DNA of 64,000 nt from Pontibacter harenae (GTDB lineage: Bacteria > Bacteroidota > Bacteroidia > Cytophagales > Hymenobacteraceae), in assembly GCF_020907245.1 (NCBI RefSeq), contig NZ_JAJJWH010000011.1, forward strand, positions 1 to 64,000, read 5' to 3'. The notes beneath the pieces were generated by a model that saw nothing but the letters and a program-made list of their open reading frames with translations, did not search any database and had not been told where the DNA came from. Each line of letters opens with the position of its first letter. Position 1 is the stretch's first letter. A program made the position numbers and the translations under genes. Positions 46,419 to 55,871 of this stretch are shown one piece after another.

Positions 46419-46919
46419 TTACAGTTTAGCAATCTCCACATCACGCCAGTACCCCATCACATCGTCGTTTTTCCCGACAAGGATATCTATCTGATTGCGC
46501 ATGCGGCGGTTCATTACATCGCGCACAATATAAGTCCCGTCTAATTGGTCTGATATGCCAGAAACTTTAACGGAGTCTCCATAGCTAATCTCGCCTCCCC
46601 AACGACTGTGTAAATCGCGTGAAACGGCAATCCAACGGTGTTTTCCTGGATTTTTCTTGTTAATACGAGAGCCATCTGCGGTTATAAAAGGAGAGGAATC
46701 TGTTTGCTGAGGCTCGGGGAAATAAATAGAAGCAGAAACGGTAAGGGTAGTGGGGTCAGGCACTTGCTCCGCTGGAGCCTCAATAGTAATTATTCTTTTT
46801 TCTTTGATCTCGGTTTTGTTCTCTTCGGGTTTATCTGTAGTTAGAGAGGAAATTTCTTCAGCCAAGGCTACAAATAAGGATACCAAAGCTGCGAGTAATT
46901 TAAACCTAAACATAAGCAA
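46419..46919 (-). CDS. Secreted 3D/RlpA-like double-psi beta-barrel protein
   Basis: 166 residues. Signal peptide about 1-20 (start may be Met1 or Met3), a Lys/Glu/Pro-rich spacer, then a compact domain of about 100 residues. ITADGSRINKKN, WIAVSRDL, ISYGDSVKVSG, DGTYIVRDVMNRRMRNQIDIL give the aspartate pattern of 3D/RlpA-type barrels found in peptidoglycan-active proteins. Likely acts in the periplasm on cell wall. No SPOR or LysM domain attached. Confidence 0.65.
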   Translation of the reverse strand: MLMFRFKLLAALVSLFVALAEEISSLTTDKPEENKTEIKEKRIITIEAPAEQVPDPTTLTVSASIYFPEPQQTDSSPFITADGSRINKKNPGKHRWIAVSRDLHSRWGGEISYGDSVKVSGISDQLDGTYIVRDVMNRRMRNQIDILVGKNDDVMGYWRDVEIAKL

Positions 46920-47257
46920 TCCATTTCGTTGAACATCATTTTAATACTAAACCCGCTTAAACGATGGTTTTACAGAATGGTTATACAACATGGCTTTAGT
47001 AATATGCTAAGGCATTTTTTGACTGATTTTTATGTCGTATATTTTTTGTTATATATGATATTACTAACATTCTATAAATATATAAATCCCTGATCTTATA
47101 TAGATTGCGCTAAATCATAACTATAGCATCCTGTATTATCTGTAGTTCCCCTCCTTTATCAAGCTCCAATAGGCTCCTTTGCCCTGTTTATATTTTTTGT
47201 TCATTGATGTAGATACAAGCAAAAAAAAGTGTAGATATGAGTACAATTTCCGTTGCA
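46920..47257. other. Intergenic region without a gene
   Basis: 338 bp, AT-rich, between the 3D-type gene and the terminator of the S41 protease. It should contain the minus-strand promoter for the 3D-type gene. A candidate plus-strand frame at 47237 runs through the terminator and is not credible. Confidence 0.5.
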
Positions 47258-47294
47258 CAAAAAAAAGGCCAGCTACACGTGCAGCTGACCTTTA
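47258..47294 (-). terminator. Intrinsic terminator of the S41 protease gene
   Basis: 11-bp stem with one mismatch (AAAGGTCAGCT / AGCTGGCCTTT on the minus strand) followed by a run of eight T. 24 bp past the stop of the protease. Confidence 0.85.
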
Positions 47295-47317
47295 TGGTAA
47301 TCAAACTAAACTTAAAA

Positions 47318-50300
47318 CTATTTCTGCGTTCGAAGCGCCGTTGTGATTTCCTGTATTGCTCGCTCCAACTGCGGATCTTTATTCTGCAGGCGATCTATAA
47401 AGGTGGTTTGCACATGAATATCAGGCGTAACACCTTCTTTTTCAATATTTTCGCCATCTAAAGTATAGCAACCCCAAGAAGGTAGTCTGTAGAAAGAACC
47501 ATCCACTAGCCCTTTTCCCGAAGTGAAAATAATCCAACGGTAGGTTTCGGTTCCGATCACTTTACCCAACCCAAGTTGCTTAAAGCCTGTGGCTGTCATT
47601 TCAGCATCGCTAAGCGTTTGCTCGTTTGTGAGTAGCACAATTTGACCAGCTGAAGGTGTAAAGTTCGGCTGGTTTGTAAGCGAGCCGCCACGGTACTTCC
47701 ACTGCAGGTAAGGCTTCTGCGCCAAGAAACGCAGCACATCGTCGTGCACGTTACCTCCTGTGTTATAGCGCAGGTCCAGGATCAGGGCATCGCGTTGGTA
47801 GCCTTCGGTGGTCATTTCTATCATAAACTGCTCCAGAGCCTGCGTGCTCATATTTTTCATGTGCACATAAGCAATCCGCTTGCCCGACTTTTCATCCACA
47901 TATTTCTGGTTATGCTCAATCCACTCGTCATAAAGGTTTTCGCGCTGACTGTAGAAGTTCGACGGATGAGCTTTAACTGTGAAAGGTTTACCGTTACGCT
48001 CAAGCGTTAGCTCAACTTCCTCTGCCAAAGATGGCTTCACAAAGTAGTACTCGCGGTTCAGAGAATTGTCAACTGCTATTCCGTCTACTTTCACCAAAAC
48101 ATCGCCTGGCTTTACGTCTTTATCCTTTAAATCCAGGGCACTTTTATGCACTACCGCTTTAACCTGGTAAGGCTTATCGTCTTCAAATAATAGGCCTGTA
48201 GCCAAGGACCTTGTTCTATAGTAGCCGCTTTCCTCACTTCCCGTAGAAGAGAAGCCCATGTGGGAAGAGTTAAGCTCACCTAGCATGTCGTTAAGCAAAG
48301 TGCGCAGGTTTTGACGGCTGTTCAGGTAAGGGAGCAACTGGCTGTATACCTCTTTCTTCTTGGCCCAATCTACTCCATGAAAGTGGTCATCGTAAAAGTT
48401 CTCCTCTACGCCTGCCCATACTTCGTAGAACATCTGGTTAAACTCATTCTTTAGATTCTTCCTGAAAGTACGGTTCATTTCTATTCTATCGGTTTTGCTG
48501 CCGTCAACATTCAGGTTATGGATGTTCCCGTCTAACAGAATGTAGTACTTACCTCCTGCCGTTGCCAACTCTAGTGAGCGGGTATTAGCTCCTGCTATTT
48601 TCTCTGTTTTAGGCTTGTCGAAAGGGCTGGTAGTGTACTTCCAAAGGCTGTGTTTTCCTTCTTCGTGGTTAGAGGTAAAGAGCACCGTTGTCTTATCATC
48701 TTTCTGGATTACATACGGATTGCTTTGTTCGCCGAAACTCACCGAAACTTGCTCCCATCGGTCCTGTAAATCTGTTAAATCCAGCGTTACCAGTGCGTTT
48801 GTCTCAGGCTTTTTCTCCTCTTCTTTCTTTCCTTTTTTGCTTTTTTTAGTAGTGGCATCAGCCGTGCCTGCGACAGGTGCCGATGCAAAAAGCTCGTTAT
48901 ACTTATCGGAGCGGTAAGGCCTATCCAGTTTGTTCAAAGCTAATCTGTACAGGTTCGGATCCTTCATACCATATGGGTAATTAGGGCTGGTACGGTCCGA
49001 AGAAAAGTAAATATAATTACCGCACGGCGACCAGAATGGCTCTGTTTCAGTTACGCCAGAGTTGGTAAGGTTGTAGGTTTTGTTACTCTCGAGATGATGA
49101 ATAAGGATATCTTGCTCAAAATTACGATAGGCGTTAAAAACAACATACTTACCATCAGGCGAGAAACCTGGGTTGGCATTTTGCATAGCCCAAATTTCAT
49201 CCTCAATTAGTGTTTTAACCACAAGCTTGTTCAGGTCGATATGCTTAACATGATGGCGGCCACTGTAAAAAACGCCTTGGCTACGGTCGTGGTTCAGCAC
49301 CAGGTTGCGGTTGTTTTGTTTATCGCTGGTAAGTTGCTTTTCTGCCGAACTTCCATCTGCAGCTGCAACAAACCAGTTCAGATAGCCATCCACGGTTTGG
49401 CTGTACAGCACGCGTCTGTTATCTGCCAGCCACTTCACCTCCGTTACCCGCTCGCCTGCTTTTGTCTTTAGCTCGTGCACAAACTTGCCCTCCACATCCG
49501 ACACAAACAATGAGCCTCTAGACACGAAAGTCATCTTCTTGTTGTCAGGAGACACATCGAAAGCTGAGATATTGCCCGCAACCGAGAAATCTTTCTCTTT
49601 CTCGAGCGTGTTATTTTGCAGCACATTAATGGCTACTTTGTCGGCTTTGCCCGCAGCTACATCATATACATACAGTTGATAGTCCTTCTCAAAAACCACC
49701 TTCTCGCCATTGGCACTTACAGAGGGTAACTTTATGGAAGTATCAAAATTAGTTAGCTTCGTTTTTTTGCCGTTCTTAAAGGTATACAGGTTGTATTCTC
49801 CATTGGCTTCGTCTGATGCGAAATACAAGCTACCCTTCAGATCGACAGAGGTCCAGAGGTCTTTCCCTTCATAATCGGTGTAGCGTTTGTACTCTTTTGT
49901 TTTGAGATTATAAGACTGCACATCGGGGTTGTAGGCGCCTTTATAGCCTTTGCGATGGGCAAAAGATTTGCTTTCCCAGGTTTCGTCGAAGAAAATTTCG
50001 CCACTGCTAGGGTGTTCTGCCACATTATGCACCGTGTGGAAGTAGTGCGGAAAAAGCCTTTGTGGAGTACCACCCTCCCGACTGATTTTATAGGTAGAAA
50101 AGCGGTTATAGCGGTCGGAGTTAAAGTATACTGTCTTCGAGTCCCAACTCCAGGACTCTACTTCGTCCGTACCTTCATGAAATGTTAATTGCTTTACACT
50201 TCCGCCACCTACTGGCATCATAAATACATCGCGGTTGCCAAACTGTGTAGATGTAAAGGCAATCCATTTGCCATCTGGCGAAAAGCGAGGAAGGCTTTCT

Positions 50301-50497
50301 TCCCCTTCCATTGCCGTAAGGCGCATAGCAGAACCGCCTTTAGCGGGCACTTGCCAAAGATCGCCTTCATAGCTAAAAACAATGGTTTGTGCGTCGGGGC
50401 TAATAGTAGGAGTAGAAGCAAAATATACTTCCTGCTGCTGCGCAAATGCGCTGGATAAACTTGCCCCTAATAAAATAGAGAGTAATGTCTTCTTCAT
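47318..50497 (-). CDS. Tricorn-like S41 family peptidase
   Basis: 1059 residues from ATG 50497. The frame is open 51 bp further but the signal peptide (MKKTLLSILLGA...SSAFAQ) starts here. Domains: TolB/WD-like beta-propeller repeats (about 20-330 and 330-560), a Lys/Glu-rich linker, a helical core, a PDZ domain (about 740-840, GDVLVKVDGIAVD) and a C-terminal S41 protease fold. The nucleophile is in NEQTLSDAEMTATG, with HMKNM and LDLRYNTGGNV nearby. A secreted relative of archaeal tricorn protease, probably a periplasmic oligopeptide-processing enzyme. Common as a single gene in Bacteroidota. Confidence 0.9.
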   Translation of the reverse strand: MKKTLLSILLGASLSSAFAQQQEVYFASTPTISPDAQTIVFSYEGDLWQVPAKGGSAMRLTAMEGEESLPRFSPDGKWIAFTSTQFGNRDVFMMPVGGGSVKQLTFHEGTDEVESWSWDSKTVYFNSDRYNRFSTYKISREGGTPQRLFPHYFHTVHNVAEHPSSGEIFFDETWESKSFAHRKGYKGAYNPDVQSYNLKTKEYKRYTDYEGKDLWTSVDLKGSLYFASDEANGEYNLYTFKNGKKTKLTNFDTSIKLPSVSANGEKVVFEKDYQLYVYDVAAGKADKVAINVLQNNTLEKEKDFSVAGNISAFDVSPDNKKMTFVSRGSLFVSDVEGKFVHELKTKAGERVTEVKWLADNRRVLYSQTVDGYLNWFVAAADGSSAEKQLTSDKQNNRNLVLNHDRSQGVFYSGRHHVKHIDLNKLVVKTLIEDEIWAMQNANPGFSPDGKYVVFNAYRNFEQDILIHHLESNKTYNLTNSGVTETEPFWSPCGNYIYFSSDRTSPNYPYGMKDPNLYRLALNKLDRPYRSDKYNELFASAPVAGTADATTKKSKKGKKEEEKKPETNALVTLDLTDLQDRWEQVSVSFGEQSNPYVIQKDDKTTVLFTSNHEEGKHSLWKYTTSPFDKPKTEKIAGANTRSLELATAGGKYYILLDGNIHNLNVDGSKTDRIEMNRTFRKNLKNEFNQMFYEVWAGVEENFYDDHFHGVDWAKKKEVYSQLLPYLNSRQNLRTLLNDMLGELNSSHMGFSSTGSEESGYYRTRSLATGLLFEDDKPYQVKAVVHKSALDLKDKDVKPGDVLVKVDGIAVDNSLNREYYFVKPSLAEEVELTLERNGKPFTVKAHPSNFYSQRENLYDEWIEHNQKYVDEKSGKRIAYVHMKNMSTQALEQFMIEMTTEGYQRDALILDLRYNTGGNVHDDVLRFLAQKPYLQWKYRGGSLTNQPNFTPSAGQIVLLTNEQTLSDAEMTATGFKQLGLGKVIGTETYRWIIFTSGKGLVDGSFYRLPSWGCYTLDGENIEKEGVTPDIHVQTTFIDRLQNKDPQLERAIQEITTALRTQK

Positions 50498-50706
50498 CGG
50501 ATAAGGTGTTCTTGTATCTAAATAGCACATTGTTCCGATAAATTGCAAATAGGCATGGGGTTTGTAGTAATAATATGTCTTCCCTTTTAGACATGCCTAT
50601 CCAAAAGAGCCTCTATCATTTTTCAGAACTATAGAATGAAAGCATACCAAGGTAAGAGCATTTGAGTATTCTCATACGTTGGTTCTTGTGTCAGCTTTCT
50701 TGCACC

Positions 50707-51432
50707 TTAGTCTTTCTTCTTTATATATTTATCATAAACAACATAGCAGATAAATGCAGCCAAACTGATTGCGGATACCCAAATTAAACCTGATTTTAAC
50801 CTATCATTGTTTTCTCCGAGCCAAGCCAGCAGAACAGTCAAGGGTATAATACCAGCCAGTGTGGCGAATATAAACTTAAAGTAGTTCATACCAGCAAGAC
50901 CAGCTACAAAGCTTACCGCATCGTTAGACAGAAAGGGAGACACTCTGGCAATAATGATAGCCCATACCCCATAGTTATGCACAAAGCCTTCTACTTTCTG
51001 TTCAGATTTTTTGCCAATGAGCTTACTGACCCCTGCCTCTCCTACTCCTCTTCCAATAAAATAACCTATGGATGAGGCTACAACAACAGCGCTTACGGCA
51101 ATAACAGAACCCCAGACAGGGCCATAGGCAATAATAGCCACCAGCATCAGGGCCACCACGTTTATAACAAGCAAAAACATTTGGGCTACCATGGCCAGCA
51201 CAATAAAGAACGGCCCCCAGAAGCCAAACTGGCTTACCCACTCAGAAATGCGTTCCTCTTCGCCGCTGGTAATTACCTCCCAGCCTTGTTTCAGCTGCTC
51301 CTGAAAACTGGGGAAAATGAAATAAGAAGCTACTAGCCCGCCAATGATTACTGCCGTGATGATGAGAGGCCATTTGCTCTCTACTGTTTCGTTGTCTTCG
51401 TTTTTATGATGGCTTTGATTCTCCGTCGTCAT
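50707..51432 (-). CDS. TVP38/TMEM64 (DedA-like) family membrane protein
   Basis: 241 residues from ATG 51432; a longer frame to 51471 adds 13 unlikely residues. Five or six membrane helices. A conserved re-entrant-type segment: FGFWGPFFIVLAMVAQMFL, VWGSVIAVSAVVVASSIGYFIGRGVG and RVSPFLSNDAVSFVAGLAGMNYFKF. Members of the VTT/DedA superfamily are lipid scramblase-like. The start overlaps the end of the rhomboid gene by 29 bp, so the two are translationally coupled. Confidence 0.88.
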   Translation of the reverse strand: MTTENQSHHKNEDNETVESKWPLIITAVIIGGLVASYFIFPSFQEQLKQGWEVITSGEEERISEWVSQFGFWGPFFIVLAMVAQMFLLVINVVALMLVAIIAYGPVWGSVIAVSAVVVASSIGYFIGRGVGEAGVSKLIGKKSEQKVEGFVHNYGVWAIIIARVSPFLSNDAVSFVAGLAGMNYFKFIFATLAGIIPLTVLLAWLGENNDRLKSGLIWVSAISLAAFICYVVYDKYIKKKD

Positions 51433-52246
51433 TGGGCTGTAGTTGTTCTGCCTTTTTAGACGAAGTAGCACCGTAATTGGTTGGCCCTTCTATAGCGCTT
51501 GTGCTTGAATTGAGCCTGTAGGTATATGTTTTAGCCTCCTGGCTTGCCTGTGCGTGATAGGCAATGGGCATAGCAGAATACTGGGGCCCAACGGTGCTAC
51601 TCACATGCGGATGTACAGAAGGTGCCACTCCAGCCGCAGCAGCATTAGCATCGTCAGTAGTTGTGGGGTTTCCGCCGTAAACAACAACTGCCACCATACC
51701 AGCCAAAAAGCCCCCTAAATGCCCCTCCCATGAAATGCGCTCCTCTCCAGGAAACAATCCGTTAAAAAGTCCTCCGTACAAAAAAAGTACCGCCAGCGAC
51801 ACCGCCAGCGAAGCCCTGTCTCGGCGGACCACTCCCAAAAAAAGTAAAAAGCCAGCCAATCCATAAATAAGGCCACTGGCCCCTATATGATAAGCGGATC
51901 TGCCGATGAACCAGGTAAAAATTCCGCTGAGCACATACACCATCAAAAACACCTTTCCTGATACTTCCCGATGCAGAAAAAGTATAGCGCCAGATAACAA
52001 AAGCAGCGGGAAAGTGTTAGCCAGTAAATGGTCCAGCCCCGAATGGATCAGTGGACTTGTGACAACTCCTATCAACCCGAAGAAACGGCGCGGAAAAACA
52101 CCCAACCAACCTAGATTGGCATCTGTTAAGTAAGAAAGTGTGCTTATCAACCATAAAAGAGAAACAAAAAGCGCTCCTGGCAAAAAGCTATAGGAGAATT
52201 TTTCGTTTTCTTCTTTCAAAGAGGTGCTTATATTATTTTCTCTCAT
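51404..52246 (-). CDS. Rhomboid-family intramembrane serine protease
   Basis: 280 residues from ATG 52246; the 18 extra residues of the longer frame look unlike a normal N-terminus. Six membrane helices with the catalytic pair of rhomboids: GASGLIYG (Ser) and HLGGFLAGM (His). HSGLDHLLANTFPLLLLS supplies the helix-2 His/Asn pattern. The C-terminal 80 residues are polar, Ser/Ala/Thr-rich and probably disordered. It cleaves membrane proteins inside the bilayer. Co-transcribed with the TVP38-type gene. Confidence 0.88.
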   Translation of the reverse strand: MRENNISTSLKEENEKFSYSFLPGALFVSLLWLISTLSYLTDANLGWLGVFPRRFFGLIGVVTSPLIHSGLDHLLANTFPLLLLSGAILFLHREVSGKVFLMVYVLSGIFTWFIGRSAYHIGASGLIYGLAGFLLFLGVVRRDRASLAVSLAVLFLYGGLFNGLFPGEERISWEGHLGGFLAGMVAVVVYGGNPTTTDDANAAAAGVAPSVHPHVSSTVGPQYSAMPIAYHAQASQEAKTYTYRLNSSTSAIEGPTNYGATSSKKAEQLQPNDDGESKPS

Positions 52247-52457
52247 GCTAGAGGGAATGTTTTCATTATTTCGATTTATGCAGACACCGTACAACCACAC
52301 TTCTTCCTACAAAAACAGCAGATTAAGTTACTGCTTTCTTGCTAAGAACAATCTGAAGCCTAACAACTGCATAAAGCCATGCTGCTTTATATCTAAGCTG
52401 CAATTTGTAAACTAAAACAGCAAAAGCAAGTATGTACAGGAGGCATTTTACGGAGCC

Positions 52458-54311
52458 ATGGCAGAAATAACTCTTTTTTTCAGAAGCATAGTAACTCAAA
52501 AGCCGTTTATCCTGCTGCTTTTCCTGCCGCTACTTTTCCTTTTAGCCTGCGACCGCTCTGACGGTTCTGGCAAAATTATAACGCCAGAAGAAGAGCAACC
52601 CTTGGAGCAGCAACCATGGGTTAGGGCTGCAAACTTTATTGATGCGCTCAAAAACCCTTCCTCACCTTGGGTAGATTCTGTCTTCAACACACTCACACCT
52701 GATGAACGGATTGCCCAACTCATCATTATAGAAGCTTTCTCTGACCAAGGTGCAGCATACGAAGCAGACGTGATGCGCCTGATACAAAAGTATAAAGTTG
52801 GGGGCATGATCTATTTTCAGGGGGGGCCTGTGCGGCAGGCAAAGCTTACGAATAAATACCAGGCTGCCTCTAAAGTGCCGCTCCTGATAACTATGGATGC
52901 GGAGACAGGCGTGGGCATGCGTCTAGACAGTGCTGTGCAGTACCCGTACCAGCAGTTGCTGGGTGCAGTGGCAGACAACGGGCTGATATACCGCATGGGA
53001 GCCGAGGTAGCCGAAGAGTTCAAGCGTTTAGGCATGCACGTAAACTTTGCACCAGTTGCCGATATCAATAACAACCCTAACAACCCGATTATCAGTTACA
53101 GGTCTTTTGGTGAAAACAGATTAGCGGTTACCGCCAAAAGCTTGGCATTTATGCGAGGCATGCAGGAAAATGGCATCATTGCTACTGCCAAGCATTTTCC
53201 AGGGCACGGCGACACCGATATTGACTCACACTACGACCTACCCATTATTCCGCACAGCCGCGAACGCCTCGACTCCTTGGAGCTATACCCATTTCGAACT
53301 TTAATTGAAGAAGGCGTTGGAGGCATTATGGTAGCGCATATGCATATTCCAGCCTTAGATTCTACAGATAATCTTCCTTCTACACTATCTAAACCTATTG
53401 TAACTGGACTGCTGAAAGAGAAGCTCAACTACCAAGGCTTGATTTTTACAGACGCCATGGTTATGAAAGGAGTAACTAAATACTTTCCTTCTGGTGAGGC
53501 TGAGGCACGCGCCCTAATAGCAGGCAATGATGTACTGGAACGACTGAATAGTGTGCTAAGAGCAATCCGAGCCATAAAAAAAGCCGTTGCCGATGGCAGG
53601 CTAAAACAAGAAGAGATAGACAGACGCTGCAAGCGCATGCTGGCAGCCAAGCAGTGGTTAGGGCTGGATAACTATAAACCGATTGAGTTAGACAACCTTT
53701 ACGAGGACCTAAACCCACCCGCAGCCGATAGCACGAACAGGGCACTGGCCGAAGCAGCCTTAACTTTGTTAAGAAATAAGAATGGAGCACTACCTGTGCG
53801 CCAACGCAACAAAAGAATTGCCGCCGTATCGTTTGGAGCAGTACGACCAACTGCTTTTCAGCGTGAGCTAAAGCAGTATGCCACCACTAAAAATTTTATT
53901 ATATCTAGAAAGGCAAAGGCCAAAGAAGTTAAACAGCTAAAGCAGCAGTTGCAAACGTATGATGTGGTACTGGTTGCACTTTACGGCCCAAGTAGTAGCC
54001 CCAGCAACAGGTTAGGCTATTCGAAAGAGGCCGCAGGTTTGGTGCAGGAATTAGCCAACCAAAAAAGATCTGTGATAGTGTTATTTGACAATGCCTACAC
54101 TATAAATCAATTTAAAGGCCTGGAAAATAGCAGGGCTTTTGTGCTGGCCTACCAAGCTAATTTTCATGTGCAGGAAGCCGCCGCAAAACTTATCTTCGGA
54201 GAACTGCCAGCGCGTGGCAAACTGCCAGTTACCGTTAACAAGCATTTCGGGTACGGGGACGGCATCAGCAAAGACAAACCACTGCTGTCTCAGCGTCAGA
54301 GTATCTTCTAA
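52458..54311 (+). CDS. Glycoside hydrolase family 3 lipoprotein (beta-N-acetylglucosaminidase-like)
   Basis: 617 residues. Lipoprotein signal ending FLLACDRS. The GH3 N-terminal TIM barrel (about 70-400) has the NagZ-type catalytic loop KHFPGHGDTDIDSHYDLP, with His/Asp acid-base pair, and the nucleophile region GLIFTDAMVMKGV. A C-terminal alpha/beta GH3_C-like domain follows (about 435-605). It would release N-acetylglucosamine from muropeptides or glycans in the periplasm. Some Bacteroidota relatives carry a beta-lactamase-like domain after GH3, and this one does not. An AGGAGG lies 19 bp upstream and a closer GGAG just before the start. Confidence 0.88.
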   Translation: MAEITLFFRSIVTQKPFILLLFLPLLFLLACDRSDGSGKIITPEEEQPLEQQPWVRAANFIDALKNPSSPWVDSVFNTLTPDERIAQLIIIEAFSDQGAAYEADVMRLIQKYKVGGMIYFQGGPVRQAKLTNKYQAASKVPLLITMDAETGVGMRLDSAVQYPYQQLLGAVADNGLIYRMGAEVAEEFKRLGMHVNFAPVADINNNPNNPIISYRSFGENRLAVTAKSLAFMRGMQENGIIATAKHFPGHGDTDIDSHYDLPIIPHSRERLDSLELYPFRTLIEEGVGGIMVAHMHIPALDSTDNLPSTLSKPIVTGLLKEKLNYQGLIFTDAMVMKGVTKYFPSGEAEARALIAGNDVLERLNSVLRAIRAIKKAVADGRLKQEEIDRRCKRMLAAKQWLGLDNYKPIELDNLYEDLNPPAADSTNRALAEAALTLLRNKNGALPVRQRNKRIAAVSFGAVRPTAFQRELKQYATTKNFIISRKAKAKEVKQLKQQLQTYDVVLVALYGPSSSPSNRLGYSKEAAGLVQELANQKRSVIVLFDNAYTINQFKGLENSRAFVLAYQANFHVQEAAAKLIFGELPARGKLPVTVNKHFGYGDGISKDKPLLSQRQSIF

Positions 54312-54358
54312 AGTTTCTTTCCGTAAGTATAGCATCTTAGTACAAAAGATGATAGACT

Positions 54359-55072
54359 ATGAAAGCGCTTTATAAAAGACTAAAATATTTACCTGTGCTA
54401 GTGCTAGCTCTTTTGCTGTCGAGTTGCGAGGGAAACCGAACTGCACAAGAAACAGAGGAAGTTACCGTAGATACTGCTACTCAAGATGATAATATCATTC
54501 GAGTAGAAGAGACGGGCAGAACAGCCGAAGAACGCCTAGAGTCTTTCCGCTCTTGGCTGAACAACAAAGCTGATCGTACTGATACAGCCATTAGAGAAGA
54601 GTGGCCTGAGATAAGAGAGGAGTTCAGAAGACGAAATGCAGAACTGGAGAGCAACGTAGACAGCCTTTCTGCTAAATCTAAGGAAGAGTATAAACAACTA
54701 AAACAGCGCTATGCCAGATGGGAAGAACGCCAGGAAAGACGCCAAAACACACCGTTAGACCAGCAAAAGCTTGAGCAATGGCAAGAACAATTGTTGCGTG
54801 AGTTTGATGACCTTAACTCCATTACCTCTCAAAACGTGCGCGAGGCTTACCTCACCTTTATGGGCACCGTTAGGGCCAAGCGCAGCAACTGGAATCAGGA
54901 TGACTGGGACTATGTTGATCATGTATACAGCCAACTTAATGACCGTCGCCGCCAGATTGAGAATAATATCAGTACTGGAGATAAACTCAAAATTCGGGCG
55001 CTGCAAACTGAATACTTAGCTCTAGAGGGAAGTGCTGATGTAGGTAGTGCCGTTAGAGGAGTACAGAATTAA
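54359..55072 (+). CDS. Coiled-coil lipoprotein of unknown function
   Basis: 237 residues. Lipobox LLLSSCEGN (Cys near 23), an acidic spacer, then a highly charged, mostly helical protein with heptad-like stretches (EEFRRRNAELESNVDSLSAKSKEEYKQLKQRY). Little hydrophobic core besides Leu/Trp positions. No family recognised. It follows the GH3 gene by 47 bp on the same strand and ends before a strong terminator, so the two may share a transcript. Confidence 0.75.
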   Translation: MKALYKRLKYLPVLVLALLLSSCEGNRTAQETEEVTVDTATQDDNIIRVEETGRTAEERLESFRSWLNNKADRTDTAIREEWPEIREEFRRRNAELESNVDSLSAKSKEEYKQLKQRYARWEERQERRQNTPLDQQKLEQWQEQLLREFDDLNSITSQNVREAYLTFMGTVRAKRSNWNQDDWDYVDHVYSQLNDRRRQIENNISTGDKLKIRALQTEYLALEGSADVGSAVRGVQN

Positions 55073-55150
55073 AATATTGCCTTACATGCTGCCGTACACT
55101 CTAGAGCATGAAAGACGCAGTAAAGTTCTGGAGCTGTTGTTTTCTCATTT

Positions 55151-55186
55151 AACTACAAAAGCCAGCTTTCGCTGGCTTTTGTAGTT
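55151..55186. terminator. Strong bidirectional terminator
   Basis: 16-bp perfect stem AACTACAAAAGCCAGC / GCTGGCTTTTGTAGTT with a TTTC loop, between the convergent lipoprotein and Nudix genes. Confidence 0.88.
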
Positions 55187-55202
55187 AAAATTCAGGAGTG
55201 TT

Positions 55203-55715
55203 TTACTTCTTCAGTCTCACCCACTGCTGAGCAATAATGGTTTTGGCATCTTGGGTAACAAGTTCTGCTAACTCTTGGGTGGTATACCTCAGAATCTCGA
55301 TGTGCTCGTTTTCATGTTCATTACCGCCACCGCTGGCATGTTGCTTCGATACTTCGGCATAATATAAGAATACACGCTCGGTGCAACCGCCTGGAGAAGA
55401 GTAAAAAGTATGCAGGTGCTCCATTTTCTCTACATGGTAGCCTATCTCCTCTTCTACTTCACGCTTTATACTTTCTTCAGGGCTTTCGCCTTCGTCTACC
55501 ATACCTGCCACAACTTCTACTAATTCATGCTCAGGACCTGTGCGGTACTGCCTCGTCAAAACATAAAGTTGCTGCTCAGTATCATACACCAAGGCTGCCA
55601 CGGCATCACCTCGTTTAAATTGTTCTCTGGTGAAGGTAGCTCCCTCGTGTTCTATCGTGAGTTCATCTATCTTAAAATAGCCATCGTAGGCTAACTTTCT
55701 GCTTTTAATTTCCAT
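55203..55715 (-). CDS. Nudix hydrolase (ADP-ribose pyrophosphatase-like)
   Basis: 170 residues. A complete Nudix box begins at GMVDEGESPEESIKREVEEE and continues IGY, matching GX5EX7REUXEEXGU. TRQYRTGPEHELVEVVAG upstream and a YSSPGGCTERVFLYYAEV segment downstream are typical of NudF-like enzymes that hydrolyse ADP-ribose or GDP-mannose-type substrates. Cytoplasmic. Confidence 0.92.
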   Translation of the reverse strand: MEIKSRKLAYDGYFKIDELTIEHEGATFTREQFKRGDAVAALVYDTEQQLYVLTRQYRTGPEHELVEVVAGMVDEGESPEESIKREVEEEIGYHVEKMEHLHTFYSSPGGCTERVFLYYAEVSKQHASGGGNEHENEHIEILRYTTQELAELVTQDAKTIIAQQWVRLKK

Positions 55716-55871
55716 AGTATTTTTACCGCTGCGCCTTTTGTATAAGTAGCGCAGGTGATGTTTAATTTAGATAAGGTTTATCTGAAAAGTTTAGATACAG
55801 TGGGTTGCTAAAAATATAGCTTGTAAGCAATATAACTTTTAATCTGATCAAGAAAAATTCTTTTAATAGAT

